Below, piece by piece: positions 1 to 7,853 of a DNA stretch of 64,000 nucleotides. The position numbers and the translations under genes were made by a program. The notes under the pieces were generated by a model. That model was given only the letters and a program-made list of their open reading frames with translations, did no database searches and was not told the DNA's origin. The DNA comes from Demequina sp. NBRC 110053 (GTDB taxonomy: Bacteria > Actinomycetota > Actinomycetes > Actinomycetales > Demequinaceae). The stretch's first letter is position 1. Every line of letters begins with the position of its first letter. Location of the stretch: the NCBI RefSeq assembly GCF_002090095.1, contig NZ_BBRJ01000002.1:1302817-1366816 (forward strand), read 5' to 3'.

Positions 1-1159
1 GAGTCACGTCGGACACGGCGGCATGGCTCACATCCAGCGTGGTCAGGCTCGTCAGGCCTGCCAGGGGCGAGAGGTCGGCGACGTCGGTGCCCCCGAGCTC
101 GAGGTCGGTCAGGCTCGTGAGGGAGCTCAGCGCCGAGATGTCGCTCACGGGGGTGTTGGTGGCGACGAGCGACGTGAGGCTGGGCAGCGACGCGAGCGGC
201 GAGAGGTCGTCGACGTCCGTCTCCCACACGGCTAGGTGCGTCAGCTCCGGCAGGCCTGCCAGGGGCGCCAGGTCTGCCACGTCGGTGTGGAAGAGGTGCA
301 GCCTGGAGAGCGACGTCAGCGAGCTGAGCGGCGACAGGTCGCGTATCGCGGTGTCGTTGGCGTGGAGCTCCTCGAGAGCGGTGAGCGAGGCGAGCGGAGT
401 CAGGTCGCTGATGGCGGTGTCTCCGATGGCCAGCCTGGTGAGGCCGGTGAGCGAGCTCAGGGGTGCGACGTCGCCGACGGCGGTGCGCGTCAGCGTCAGG
501 TCGGTGAGGCCGGTGAGGGAGCTCAGCGCCGAGACGTCGCTGACGGGCGTGCGCGCCAGGCTCAACGTGGTGAGTCCCGCGAGCGTCTCGAGCGCCGAGA
601 TGTCGCTGATGCCGGTGCTCGCGAGGCTCAGGCTCGCAAGAGACGGGAGCGAGGTCAGCGCCGAGACGTCGCTGATGGCCGTGCCTCCGAGGCTCAGGCT
701 GGCCAGATCTGTCAGGCCCTTCAGCGGCGACAGGTCGTCGACCGAAGTGCTCGCCAGCTCCAGGGACGTGAGGGCGCTCAGGGTCGCGAGCGGCGAGAGA
801 TCGTCGATGGGGGTGAACGCCAGGTTGAGATCCGTGAGTCGGGCGAGCGAGGCGAGCGCGGACACGTCGCTGAACGCGTTGAGGCTGAGGTTCAGCGCGG
901 TGAGGTTCGTCGCGTGCTCGAGGCCCACGATGCTGTCGATCTCGGCGCCCGAGCAGTCGAGAGACGTGAGCGTCGCGAGCTGCCCGGGCGCGACGTCCGC
1001 CGCGGGGTCGGCAGCCAGGGCCACGTTGACGCATCTGCGCAGGTTCTCGTCCGGCACCGTCATGTCCTGAGCCTGCGCGGCGGGGGCGCTGAGGAGCGCG
1101 GCCGCCGCCACGAGAACCGGGAGCAGCGCTCTCGCGCCGCTGCGAATCACTGACTGCAT
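1..1159 (-). CDS. Secreted leucine-rich-repeat (internalin-like) protein, C-terminus outside window
   Basis: The minus strand is open from an ATG at 1159 to the left edge, so the gene is cut by the window. The N-terminus has a signal peptide: basic start, a long Ala/Leu/Val core, then an APAAQA cleavage site near residue 31. After a short cap (two Cys around residues 43 and 69) come about a dozen repeats of 22 residues with the pattern LxxLxLxxTx(V/I)xD(L/V)(S/A)(P/A)L, the consensus of internalin-type repeats. Such proteins are solenoid binding modules, usually at the cell surface. No anchor can be seen because the C-terminus is missing. The repeats are also strong DNA repeats of about 66 bp, which gives spurious long plus-strand frames. 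Binding partner unknown. Confidence 0.85.
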   Translation of the reverse strand, partial: MQSVIRSGARALLPVLVAAAALLSAPAAQAQDMTVPDENLRRCVNVALAADPAADVAPGQLATLTSLDCSGAEIDSIVGLEHATNLTALNLSLNAFSDVSALASLARLTDLNLAFTPIDDLSPLATLSALTSLELASTSVDDLSPLKGLTDLASLSLGGTAISDVSALTSLPSLASLSLASTGISDISALETLAGLTTLSLARTPVSDVSALSSLTGLTDLTLTRTAVGDVAPLSSLTGLTRLAIGDTAISDLTPLASLTALEELHANDTAIRDLSPLSSLTSLSRLHLFHTDVADLAPLAGLPELTHLAVWETDVDDLSPLASLPSLTSLVATNTPVSDISALSSLTSLTDLELGGTDVADLSPLAGLTSLTTLDVSHAAVSDVT

Positions 1160-1259
1160 GGGCGTCACCCTACTGTGCGCGCAGACGGCTCGGGCACGCC
1201 TCCCTGGGCACGGCGCGCGACCTGAGCCGGCCGCACGTCGCGCACCTCTCGCGCGGGCG

Positions 1260-1625
1260 TCACCGCGGCGACAGCACCCCGATGAGGTTGCCCTCGGTGT
1301 CGAGAAACCGGGCCCAATAGCCGCTGGTCGCGTCGACGGTCTGCTTGGGCTCCACGATCTGGCCGCCCGCCGCCGTGACGCGGTCGAGCACGTCCTGCAG
1401 GTCATCCCCGCCATCGAAGTAGACCAGCGTGCCTCGATTGCTCGGAGTCCAGTCTCTGCCCTGCGCCACGGCTCCGATCGGGCCGTCGGCACCGGGGATC
1501 AGCGACTTGGGCAGGCCGTCGCCGATGTCCTCGGGGATGAGCTCGGCCTCGAGCACGCGCTCGTAGAAGGCGGTCGCGCGCGCCAGGTCGGAGGCGGGGA
1601 TCTCGAACCAGTTCACGGCAGCCAT
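1260..1625 (-). CDS. VOC family (glyoxalase/bleomycin-resistance fold) protein
   Basis: A 121-residue single-domain protein that begins MAAVNWFEIPASDLARATAF, the typical opening of small vicinal-oxygen-chelate proteins, and closes with FLDTEGNLIGVLSP, where the DxxGN-x-I/V end motif usually supplies a metal-ligand region. Members bind a metal and act on varied small molecules or sequester drugs; the substrate cannot be read from sequence. It stands alone between the LRR gene and an acetyltransferase on the same strand, 54 bp downstream of the latter. No Shine-Dalgarno sequence is seen; an AACACT-like -10 box lies 6 bases before the ATG, so a leaderless mRNA is possible. Confidence 0.8.
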   Translation of the reverse strand: MAAVNWFEIPASDLARATAFYERVLEAELIPEDIGDGLPKSLIPGADGPIGAVAQGRDWTPSNRGTLVYFDGGDDLQDVLDRVTAAGGQIVEPKQTVDATSGYWARFLDTEGNLIGVLSPR

Positions 1626-1679
1626 GTGAACAGTGTTAACCGCGCCGGCCCAGAGCGCAAGGGCACGGCGTCGGGGTCA

Positions 1680-2168
1680 TCAGGGGATCGGGCGCTGCAG
1701 GTACGCGACGTCGATCCAGCGGTCGAACTTGCGGCCCACCTCGGTCAGGACGCCCACGTCGCGGAAGCCCACCGCGCGATGGAGCCCGATGGATGCCTCG
1801 TTGGGCAGCGCGACGAGCGAGATTGCCGAGTGCGCGTCGGTGCTCTCGAGCCGCTCGAGCAGCGCCGTGTAAAGCGGCCGCCCTAGGCCGCGCCCCCCGT
1901 GCCCCTGAGCGAGGTAGATGGTGGTCTCGACAGAGTGGAGGTAGGCGGCGCGAGGGCGGTAGGGCGCGGCGTACGCGAACCCGACCACCGCATCGGCTTC
2001 GAGCGATACCAGCCAGGGGAAGCCCTGTGACTGGACCTTCGCGATCCTCGCGCCCATGTCCTCGACAGCCACCTCGTCGTACTCGAACGTGATGACGGTG
2101 TCCCGCACGTAAGGGTTGTAGATGGCCGCGATGGCGGCGGCGTCATCGGGGGAGGCGTCGCGAATCAT
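1680..2168 (-). CDS. GNAT acetyltransferase, phosphinothricin-acetyltransferase-like
   Basis: 162 residues from MIRDASPDD. The frame is open 39 bases further upstream, but this start matches the family start and has a CACAAT -10-like box 6 bases before it. The opening, AAIAAIYNPYVRDTVITFE, is characteristic of the PAT/Bar/YncA branch of GNAT enzymes, which acetylate phosphinothricin, methionine sulfoximine or related amino groups. The acetyl-CoA loop is visible as AQGHGGRGLGRPLY (Q/R-x-x-G-x-G/A). Homology does not prove resistance activity; many members act on ordinary metabolites. It lies 60 bp upstream of the KhtU gene's stop on the same strand, with one copy of the abundant GCCGATGCG 9-mer just upstream of its start. 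Confidence 0.8.
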   Translation of the reverse strand: MIRDASPDDAAAIAAIYNPYVRDTVITFEYDEVAVEDMGARIAKVQSQGFPWLVSLEADAVVGFAYAAPYRPRAAYLHSVETTIYLAQGHGGRGLGRPLYTALLERLESTDAHSAISLVALPNEASIGLHRAVGFRDVGVLTEVGRKFDRWIDVAYLQRPIP

Positions 2169-2228
2169 GGAGACATTGTGCAGGGCCGATGCGCAGGCCG
2201 GGTTCACGTCGACGCGCAGCCCTCCGCA

Positions 2229-3491
2229 TCAGGCCAGGGGTCGGTGCGGAGGCACGGGTTTGTGCTCGGGGATGGACTTCCACGCGCTCTGGCCGCGCAG
2301 CCTTGGCGACGGGATGCGGTCCGCGAAGCGCATCAGCAGCGAGCCGGCGACCGCGAGGATCAGCACGTAGGCCGCGGCGAAGGGACCCAGCTGTGACTGG
2401 GCGCCGGCGGCGACGCCCAGCCCCGCGATGACGATCGAGAACTCCCCGCGCGGCACGAGCGACAGGCCGGTGCGCCACTGGCCCTTGGGCCCGATCCCGT
2501 TGCGCCTGGCGGCGAACACCCCGGTGTAGATCTTGGTGATCGCGGTCACGACGGCGAGCCCCAGCGCTGGCAGCAGCACCGGCAGCAGGTCGCGCGGGTC
2601 GATGGTGAGACCGAAGAAGACGAAGAACAGCCCGCCGAACACGTCGCGCAGCGGCGGCAGCAGGCCGCGGACGTCGTCCGCGACCTGGCCCGAGAGCGTC
2701 AACCCCAGCAGGAAGGCGCCCACGGCGGCGGACACCTGAACCGCATCGGCCAAGCCCGCTACCAGGAACGTCAGCCCCAGGACGGTGAGCAGCAGCAGCT
2801 CGCGCGAGTGGGAGTGGACCAGGGCGGACACGCGCTCGGACAGCTTGATCGACACCACGAAGGCGATGGCCACGAGGCTCAGCGCGATCGCGGCGGCGAC
2901 CGCCCCCTGGATGAGCGTCGCGCCCACCAGCAGCACCGCCATGAGCGGCAGGAACACCGCCATGACGATGTCCTCCATGACCAGCAGGCTCAGCAGCACG
3001 GGCGTCTCGCGGTTGGCGACGCGGTCGAAGTCGTCCAGCAGCCGCGCGATGATGCCGGACGAGGAGATGTAGGTGACGCCGGCGAGCAGCAGCGACGCGG
3101 TGAACGACCAGCCCATCATGAGGCCGACGGCGAACCCCGGGACGCCGTTAGCGACGCCGTCCACGAGGCCGGCCACCCAGTTCGATCGGAGGCCGTTGCG
3201 CAGGTCCAGGGGCGAGTACTCGAGGCCCAGCAGCAGGAGGAGCAGCACCACCCCGATCTCCGCGCCCACCTCGAGGAACTCCTCGCCGGCGCTGACGGGG
3301 ATGAAGCCGCCATCGCCCATGAGCAGCCCCGCGAGCAGGTAGAGCGGGATGGAGGGGATGCCGATGCGCTGCGCGAGCCGTCCCAGCAGAGCCAGGACGA
3401 GCAGGATGATCCCGAGCTCGATGAGCACCGAGCCGGCATGACTCGGCTCCGGCTCGGGGAGCACCTCGAGTGGCAGCGCGGCGGCGAGCAT
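2229..3491 (-). CDS. khtU: CPA2 cation:proton antiporter, KhtU-like
   Basis: 420 residues with about twelve hydrophobic segments and the fold signature of the monovalent cation:proton antiporter-2 family: LGRLAQRIGIPSIPLYLLAGLLMG near the N-terminus, LLLLLLGLEYSP, and SLLVMEDIVMAVFLPL, where the acidic ED in a membrane helix is the ion-binding region. It has no C-terminal TrkA-N domain. That role is supplied by the KhtT-like protein encoded immediately upstream (only 3 bases between its stop and this ATG), as in Bacillus KhtTU, a K+/H+ antiporter used for K+ efflux and alkaline or electrophile stress. Location: plasma membrane. The assignment rests on architecture and gene pairing. Confidence 0.85.
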   Translation of the reverse strand: MLAAALPLEVLPEPEPSHAGSVLIELGIILLVLALLGRLAQRIGIPSIPLYLLAGLLMGDGGFIPVSAGEEFLEVGAEIGVVLLLLLLGLEYSPLDLRNGLRSNWVAGLVDGVANGVPGFAVGLMMGWSFTASLLLAGVTYISSSGIIARLLDDFDRVANRETPVLLSLLVMEDIVMAVFLPLMAVLLVGATLIQGAVAAAIALSLVAIAFVVSIKLSERVSALVHSHSRELLLLTVLGLTFLVAGLADAVQVSAAVGAFLLGLTLSGQVADDVRGLLPPLRDVFGGLFFVFFGLTIDPRDLLPVLLPALGLAVVTAITKIYTGVFAARRNGIGPKGQWRTGLSLVPRGEFSIVIAGLGVAAGAQSQLGPFAAAYVLILAVAGSLLMRFADRIPSPRLRGQSAWKSIPEHKPVPPHRPLA

Positions 3492-3494
3492 CGG

Positions 3495-3980
3495 CTAGCC
3501 CGCGAGGATCGCCGTCGCCTGACGCACCGCCTCGGTGCCGCCCATGACGAGCACCGTGTCGCCCGCCTTGAGAATGAAGTCCGGCTCGGGCCCGGGGATG
3601 CCGGTCGAGCCGCGGATCACCGCGACCACGGAGGCGGATGTCTCCGTGCGGATGCGTCCGGCTCCGATGGTGCTGTCGGTGAGCCCGCCTGACTGGGGCA
3701 TGGTCACCCACTCGATCGCGAGGCCCTCGACCATGTGTCTCAGCGAGTCGAGCCTCGCCGTGATGTTGGTGCCGCCCAGCAGCTCGGCGACCTTCGACGC
3801 GTCGCCCTCGGACAGCTCGACGGTGCCGCGACACGAGTCGGGATCCTCGCGGTCGTACAGGGCGATGTCGCGCTTGCCATCGCGTCGCACCACCACGCCC
3901 ACGTGGTCGCCGCCCTCGGCCTGGAACTCGTACCGGACACCGATGCCCGGCAAGGGAGTCTCGTAGATGTCCATGGGCAT
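3495..3980 (-). CDS. khtT: KhtT-like regulatory subunit with TrkA-C (RCK_C) domain
   Basis: 161 residues from MPMDIYETPLPGIG. The start has an AAGGAGGG Shine-Dalgarno 10 bases upstream; an ATG two codons later is the alternative. The N-terminal half (DIYETPLPGIGVRYEF...) matches KhtT-type gating subunits. The C-terminal half, about residues 85-160, is a TrkA-C domain (GAGRIRTETSASVVAVIRG ... GDTVLVMGG), which binds a nucleotide or small ligand and gates the partner antiporter. It is the first gene of a two-gene operon with the antiporter. A pair of long perfect palindromes lies just upstream (4001-4064), inside the likely promoter region. Confidence 0.85.
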   Translation of the reverse strand: MPMDIYETPLPGIGVRYEFQAEGGDHVGVVVRRDGKRDIALYDREDPDSCRGTVELSEGDASKVAELLGGTNITARLDSLRHMVEGLAIEWVTMPQSGGLTDSTIGAGRIRTETSASVVAVIRGSTGIPGPEPDFILKAGDTVLVMGGTEAVRQATAILAG

Positions 3981-4000
3981 CAGTCTGCCACCCTCCTTCC

Positions 4001-4064
4001 GTGCGCGAGTTGGGCCCAACTCGCGCACGAAGGGCCTTAGGCGAGCGAGTTGGGCCCAACTCGC
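4001..4064. repeat. Paired palindrome element, copy 1
   Basis: Two perfect palindromes sharing the 20-mer core GCGAGTTGGGCCCAACTCGC. The first spans 28 bp (4001-4028), the second 20 bp (4045-4064), with a 16-base spacer. A second copy lies at 39794-39855; read on the opposite strand it matches this one in order and in the spacer end (TTAGGCGA here, TTAAGCGA there). It sits between the stop of the phosphotransferase-like gene and the khtT start. It could be a REP-like element, a terminator pair or an operator. No other copies were seen in the window. Confidence 0.85.
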
Positions 4065-4101
4065 GCAGCTCAGGGGCGATGCGGCCGATGCGGCGGCTGG
4101 C

Positions 4102-4998
4102 TCAGGCCTCGTGCGCCAGCTCGAGCTCGATCAGGCGCTCCCAGGCGACGCGCAGCAGGAACGGGTCGTCGACGTGGATGTACTTGAGCGCCGCCCACAG
4201 CTCATAGGCCGCCGCGCGCGTCGCCGTGGCCGGCGTGATGGGTCCATAGCCCGTCCAGAACTCGTCCCTCGAGTCGATGGGCACCATGGTCGACGCGAAG
4301 CCCAGGTCGCCCGCCACGTCCCCCGCGCCAAAGTTGTGCCAGAGCAGGATGCCCGCGAAGTCGCCCCGGTCGGACATGATGGCGCGCGGCTCGAGGCGTC
4401 CGTGCGTCCACGAGGGCGCCACGTCGACCGGCGCTGACGCGCCGGCATCGTAGGCGGCCCGCACGGAGGCCTCGTCGATCACCCGGTTCTCGGGAGCGCC
4501 CTTGGCGACCGCGAAGGAGAGCATGAGCTCGAACTCGGCGCGCATCGCTTCCAGCCCGATGCCGGTCACGGGGTTGATGGGCGCCTGGCGGGGAGCGCCC
4601 TCGTGAATCTGCCTGATCGCGGCTCCCAAGGCGCGCACGGAGGACCCGTGCAGCGGCACGAAGGCGCTGGACGACGCGGAGATCCACCTCACCAGCGTCC
4701 AGTGATAGGGAAAGCCATGGCCCGGCACGCCCCTCGCGATGGGCAGACTCGCAGGGAACGACCACCGTGCTGCCTGCGCCGCGACGAGCTCGGTCACCCG
4801 CGCGTAGGCCGCGTCCTTGTCCGAGGTACGAGGGAAGATCGCGCCATAGTCGTCGCCGATCCGGATCGCGAACTGATCCTCGAGCGTGTAGCGCCGTCCG
4901 AGCTCTTCGTGTGCGAATCGAGGGAACTGCTCGTCGATCAGAGCGCGGGCCATCTCGTCGGAGATGTAGATCGGCCGCTCTCCCTCGCTCCCCAGCAT
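4102..4998 (-). CDS. Phosphotransferase-fold (APH-like) protein with degenerate active site
   Basis: 298 residues from MLGSEGERPIYISDE. The ATG is 7 bases after a TACAGT -10 box, so the mRNA is probably leaderless. The layout follows aminoglycoside-phosphotransferase (APH) proteins: N-lobe to about residue 110 (DQFAIRIGDD, FPASLPIARGVP, FPYHWTLVRWI), then helices and the catalytic loop region. The catalytic loop that is normally HGDLHPGN reads HGRLEPRA (H199-G200-R201), and the metal-binding DWG-type motif reads LWHNFGAGD. The catalytic base Asp, the Asn and the metal Asp are therefore all replaced. Two intact homologues are in this window (10488-11402 and 19500-20288). Probably a pseudokinase-like binder or regulator rather than an enzyme. 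Confidence 0.75.
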   Translation of the reverse strand: MLGSEGERPIYISDEMARALIDEQFPRFAHEELGRRYTLEDQFAIRIGDDYGAIFPRTSDKDAAYARVTELVAAQAARWSFPASLPIARGVPGHGFPYHWTLVRWISASSSAFVPLHGSSVRALGAAIRQIHEGAPRQAPINPVTGIGLEAMRAEFELMLSFAVAKGAPENRVIDEASVRAAYDAGASAPVDVAPSWTHGRLEPRAIMSDRGDFAGILLWHNFGAGDVAGDLGFASTMVPIDSRDEFWTGYGPITPATATRAAAYELWAALKYIHVDDPFLLRVAWERLIELELAHEA

Positions 4999-5005
4999 GG
5001 TCGTC

Positions 5006-5011
5006 ACTGTA
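5006..5011 (-). promoter_or_regulatory. -10 box of leaderless promoter
   Basis: TACAGT on the minus strand, 7 bases before the ATG at 4998. Position and match fit a sigma-70-type -10 element with transcription starting at the start codon. Confidence 0.5.
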
Positions 5012-5075
5012 GCGGCGTTCTCGTCCCTCGATGTCCGCTTTGTCCCTCCCCGGCGGGCGCGGCGGTCGGCGCGGA

Positions 5076-6779
5076 TCAGCGCGCGCGCTCGACCCGCCCC
5101 AGGTCCCAGCGCGGCTCCGCGCTCTCCGTCACCACGCCATCCGCGCCGAACAGCAGGAAGCGGTCGAATGAGCGCGCGAACCACCGGTCGTGCGTCACGG
5201 CGATGACGGCGCCCTCGAAGGCCGCGAGGGCGGCCTCGAGCGACTCGGCGGACTCGAGATCGAGGTTGTCCGTGGGCTCGTCGAGCAGCAGCAGGGTCGC
5301 GCCGGCGAGCTCGAGCAGCAGCACCTGGAACCGCGCCTGCTGGCCGCCCGACAGGGTGTCGAAGGACTGATCCGCCTGGCCGCCCAGGCCGTAGCGATCG
5401 AGCGACGCGATCGCCGCCTTGCGCACGAGTCCGCTGCGATGCTCGTCGCCGCGGTGCAGGATGTCGACCAGGGGCTTGCCGTGCCACTGTGGGTGCGCGT
5501 GCGTCTGGGCGAACCACCCTGGCCGGACGCGCGAGCCCAGGCGCACGGTGCCCGTGTGTGCGACGGGGTCGGGGCGCACGTCGCCCACGGGCTGGTGCTC
5601 GACGTCAGGGTCGCTGCCGCCCGCGGCGAGCAGCCGCAGGAAGTGCGACTTGCCCGAGCCGTTCGAGCCCAGCAGCGCGACACGGTCCCCGAACCAGATC
5701 TCGGCGTCGAAGGGCTGCATGAGGCCCGTGAGCTCGAGGCGCTCGACCACGACCGAGCGCTTCGCCGTGCGCCCGCCCCCCAGCCGCATCGACACCGACT
5801 GCGCGAGCGGCACCGGCTCGGGCTTGCCCGCCTCCTCGAACTTGCGCAGCTTGGTCTGCGCGGCGGCATAGCGGGAGGCCATGTCGGGCGAGATCTTGGC
5901 GCGCGCCTGCATCACCCGCACGTTCTCCTTGATCCGCTCGTGCTCCTCGTCCCATCGGCGCAGGTCCTCCGCGAGCCGCTCGTTGCGCGCCTCGCGCGCC
6001 TCGCGGTAGGTCGACCACGGGCCGGCGTGGGTCCAGAGGGTGTTGCCGTTCGCATTGGTCTCGAGCGTCGCCACCCGGGTGGCGGCTCGGTCGAGCAGCT
6101 CCCGGTCGTGGCTGACGAGCACGATGGCTTTGCGCGACGCGATGAGCTGATCCTCGAGCCAGCGCTTGCCGGGCACGTCCAGGTAGTTGTCGGGCTCGTC
6201 GAGGAGCAGCACCTCGTCGTCGCCACGCAGCAGCGACTCGAGCGCGAGACGCTTCTGCTCGCCGCCGGAGAGGGTCGTGACCTTGCGGTCCCGCGCCCGC
6301 TCGAACGGGACGCCCAGAGCGGCCACCGTGCACACGTCCCACAGCGTCTCGAGCTCGTACCCACCGGCGTCTCCCCAGGCGATCACCGCATCGGCGTAGG
6401 CCATCTGATCCTTCTCCGCGCCCGTCTCGTGCATGCGCGACTCGGCTGCGGACATGCGCGCGGCGAGGTCCCGCAGCTTCTCCGAGGCCAGCGACAGCAG
6501 CAGGTCCGCGACGGTCGAGTCGTCGCGCACCGAGCCGATGAACTGCCGCATCGCGCCAAGAGAGCCCGTCACCGCGACGGTGCCGTCGTCGGCCTTCAGG
6601 TCGCCCGTGATGAGGCGCGTGAGGGTGGTCTTGCCGGCGCCGTTCGGTCCGACGAGCGCGACCACGTCGCCGGCGCCCGCCTTGAACGAGACGTCGCGCA
6701 GCAGCACCCGCCCGTCGGCCAGGGTGAAGTGAACGTCGCTGAGCTGGAGGTGTCCCACCGGTGAAGTGTAGGGCGGCAT
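5076..6779 (-). CDS. ABC-F family ATPase (two ABC domains)
   Basis: 567 residues from MPPYTSPVGHLQLSDVHF; a GTG seven codons later (VGHLQLSD) is an alternative start. Two ATPase domains with no membrane segments: Walker A GPNGAGKTT near residue 45, signature LSGGEQKR, Walker B LLLDEPDNYLD; then Walker A GSNGSGKSH near 385, signature LSGGQQARF and LLLDEPTDNLD. The domains are joined by a charged helical linker (about residues 250-320), the hallmark of ABC-F proteins that act on the ribosome in translation control or antibiotic protection. The first Walker B extension is DNYLD rather than TNHLD. It is transcribed divergently from a HAD phosphatase gene 44 bp away. Which ABC-F subfamily it belongs to cannot be settled here. 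Confidence 0.85.
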   Translation of the reverse strand: MPPYTSPVGHLQLSDVHFTLADGRVLLRDVSFKAGAGDVVALVGPNGAGKTTLTRLITGDLKADDGTVAVTGSLGAMRQFIGSVRDDSTVADLLLSLASEKLRDLAARMSAAESRMHETGAEKDQMAYADAVIAWGDAGGYELETLWDVCTVAALGVPFERARDRKVTTLSGGEQKRLALESLLRGDDEVLLLDEPDNYLDVPGKRWLEDQLIASRKAIVLVSHDRELLDRAATRVATLETNANGNTLWTHAGPWSTYREAREARNERLAEDLRRWDEEHERIKENVRVMQARAKISPDMASRYAAAQTKLRKFEEAGKPEPVPLAQSVSMRLGGGRTAKRSVVVERLELTGLMQPFDAEIWFGDRVALLGSNGSGKSHFLRLLAAGGSDPDVEHQPVGDVRPDPVAHTGTVRLGSRVRPGWFAQTHAHPQWHGKPLVDILHRGDEHRSGLVRKAAIASLDRYGLGGQADQSFDTLSGGQQARFQVLLLELAGATLLLLDEPTDNLDLESAESLEAALAAFEGAVIAVTHDRWFARSFDRFLLFGADGVVTESAEPRWDLGRVERAR

Positions 6780-6810
6780 GGCCGCGCGCACTCGAGTGCC
6801 TCTGACCCGA

Positions 6811-6816
6811 TAGCCT
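6811..6816 (+). promoter_or_regulatory. -10 box of leaderless promoter
   Basis: TAGCCT, 7 bases before the ATG at 6824. No Shine-Dalgarno precedes that ATG, which fits leaderless translation. Confidence 0.5.
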
Positions 6817-6823
6817 GCGACGC

Positions 6824-7249
6824 ATGAGCGAACGAGCATCGGCCGTCATCGTCGACCTCGACGGGACCCTCGCCCACATGGGTGAGCGCCACCCCTTCGC
6901 GACCAGCGGCTACGACCTCGACACCCCCAACAACCCCGTGATCGAGGTGGTGCGTTCACTGCACCTCGCAGGCCACACCATCATCATCGTGTCCGGACGC
7001 AAGGAGGTGTCGCGCACCGAGACCGAGTGGTGGCTGGGCACCCATCTGCCCGTCCCGTTCGAGGGCCTGCACCTCCGGCCCGACGACGACGATCGTGCGG
7101 ACGGCATCGTCAAGCGCGAGATCTACGAGCGGGAGATCGCACCGCACTTCGAAGTGCTGTGCGTGCTCGACGACCGCAATCACGTGGTCGACATGTGGCG
7201 CGACGAGCTGGGGCTCACGTGCCTGCAGGTGGCGCCGGGAGACTTCTAG
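6824..7249 (+). CDS. HAD-superfamily phosphatase, polynucleotide-kinase 3'-phosphatase-like
   Basis: 141 residues. The HAD nucleophile motif is VDLDGTLA (Asp11 and Asp13), motif II is HTIIIVSGR with Ser, and the distal acidic pair is in VLDDRNHVVDMW. The early PFATSGYD...D stretch, the SGRK and the VLDDR..VV.MWR end are typical of the small stand-alone phosphatase domain related to the C-terminal half of T4 polynucleotide kinase. Such domains remove 3'-phosphates or cyclic phosphates from nucleic acid ends or act on nucleotides. The substrate here is not known. It converges with an acetyltransferase gene with only 4 bases between stops. Confidence 0.75.
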   Translation: MSERASAVIVDLDGTLAHMGERHPFATSGYDLDTPNNPVIEVVRSLHLAGHTIIIVSGRKEVSRTETEWWLGTHLPVPFEGLHLRPDDDDRADGIVKREIYEREIAPHFEVLCVLDDRNHVVDMWRDELGLTCLQVAPGDF

Positions 7250-7253
7250 CTCG

Positions 7254-7820
7254 CTAGTCCTGGGCGCGCCGCGCCTTCCACTCGCGTGCCAGGAGTCCGT
7301 ACATCGCGTCGTCGGAGACCTCGTCCTCGACCCAGTAGCGCTCGCGGCGGATGCCCTCGGGGATGAAGCCGATGCGCTCGAGCACCTTGATGGAGTCGAC
7401 GTTGTGCGGGTGGGTGGAGGCCTCGACGCGGTGCACCTCGAGGTCGAACACGGCGTAGTCCACCAGGCGCGCCGTCGCCTCGGTCGCGTAGTAGTGGCCG
7501 CGAGCCCACGGGTGCAGCGTGAAGCCCACCTCCGCGGTGCGGCCGTTCTCGGACAGGTGGATGGCCACGTCGCCCAGCACCTTGTCGTCGCGGCGGCGCA
7601 CCACGGCCAGCTGGTACCAGTGGCCGGGCTGCGGGCCGGGGCGGCTCGTCACGTCCTGGATCAGCTCTCGCGCTCGCTCGACCGGGTACGGAGCGCGCCA
7701 CGCCTGGTACTGCGCTGTCGTCGTGTCGGAGCGGCGCTCGGCGAGGTCCTCGGCGTCGTCGAGCGTCATGGCCCTCAGGACCAGGCGTTCGGTCACCAGC
7801 GGCTCGAACGACGTCTCCAT
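7254..7820 (-). CDS. GNAT acetyltransferase, RimJ/RimL type
   Basis: 188 residues from METSFEPLVTERLVLRAM, the standard opening of RimJ/RimL-like acetyltransferases (TERLxLRxxTxxDA). Further family marks are GDVAIHLSENGRTAEVGFTL, HPWARGHYYATEA (acetyl-CoA loop) and HRVEASTHPHNVDSIKVLER. Members acetylate N-termini of ribosomal proteins or small amino substrates; the target cannot be told. The ATG is 6 bases after a TAGTGT box, so the message is probably leaderless. It lies 33 bp upstream of the TetR gene's promoter-distal end. Confidence 0.8.
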   Translation of the reverse strand: METSFEPLVTERLVLRAMTLDDAEDLAERRSDTTTAQYQAWRAPYPVERARELIQDVTSRPGPQPGHWYQLAVVRRRDDKVLGDVAIHLSENGRTAEVGFTLHPWARGHYYATEATARLVDYAVFDLEVHRVEASTHPHNVDSIKVLERIGFIPEGIRRERYWVEDEVSDDAMYGLLAREWKARRAQD

Positions 7821-7826
7821 GTATCG

Positions 7827-7832
7827 ACACTA
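7827..7832 (-). promoter_or_regulatory. -10 box of leaderless promoter
   Basis: TAGTGT on the minus strand exactly 6 bases before the ATG at 7820. Confidence 0.5.
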
Positions 7833-7853
7833 GTCCGCGGCGGCATCGGCTGC

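Noticed and set aside
39..1153. Long plus-strand open frames opposite the LRR gene
   Set aside because: They mirror the repeat codons of the minus-strand LRR gene; the plus frames have no domain-like text, while the minus frame has a signal peptide and regular repeats.
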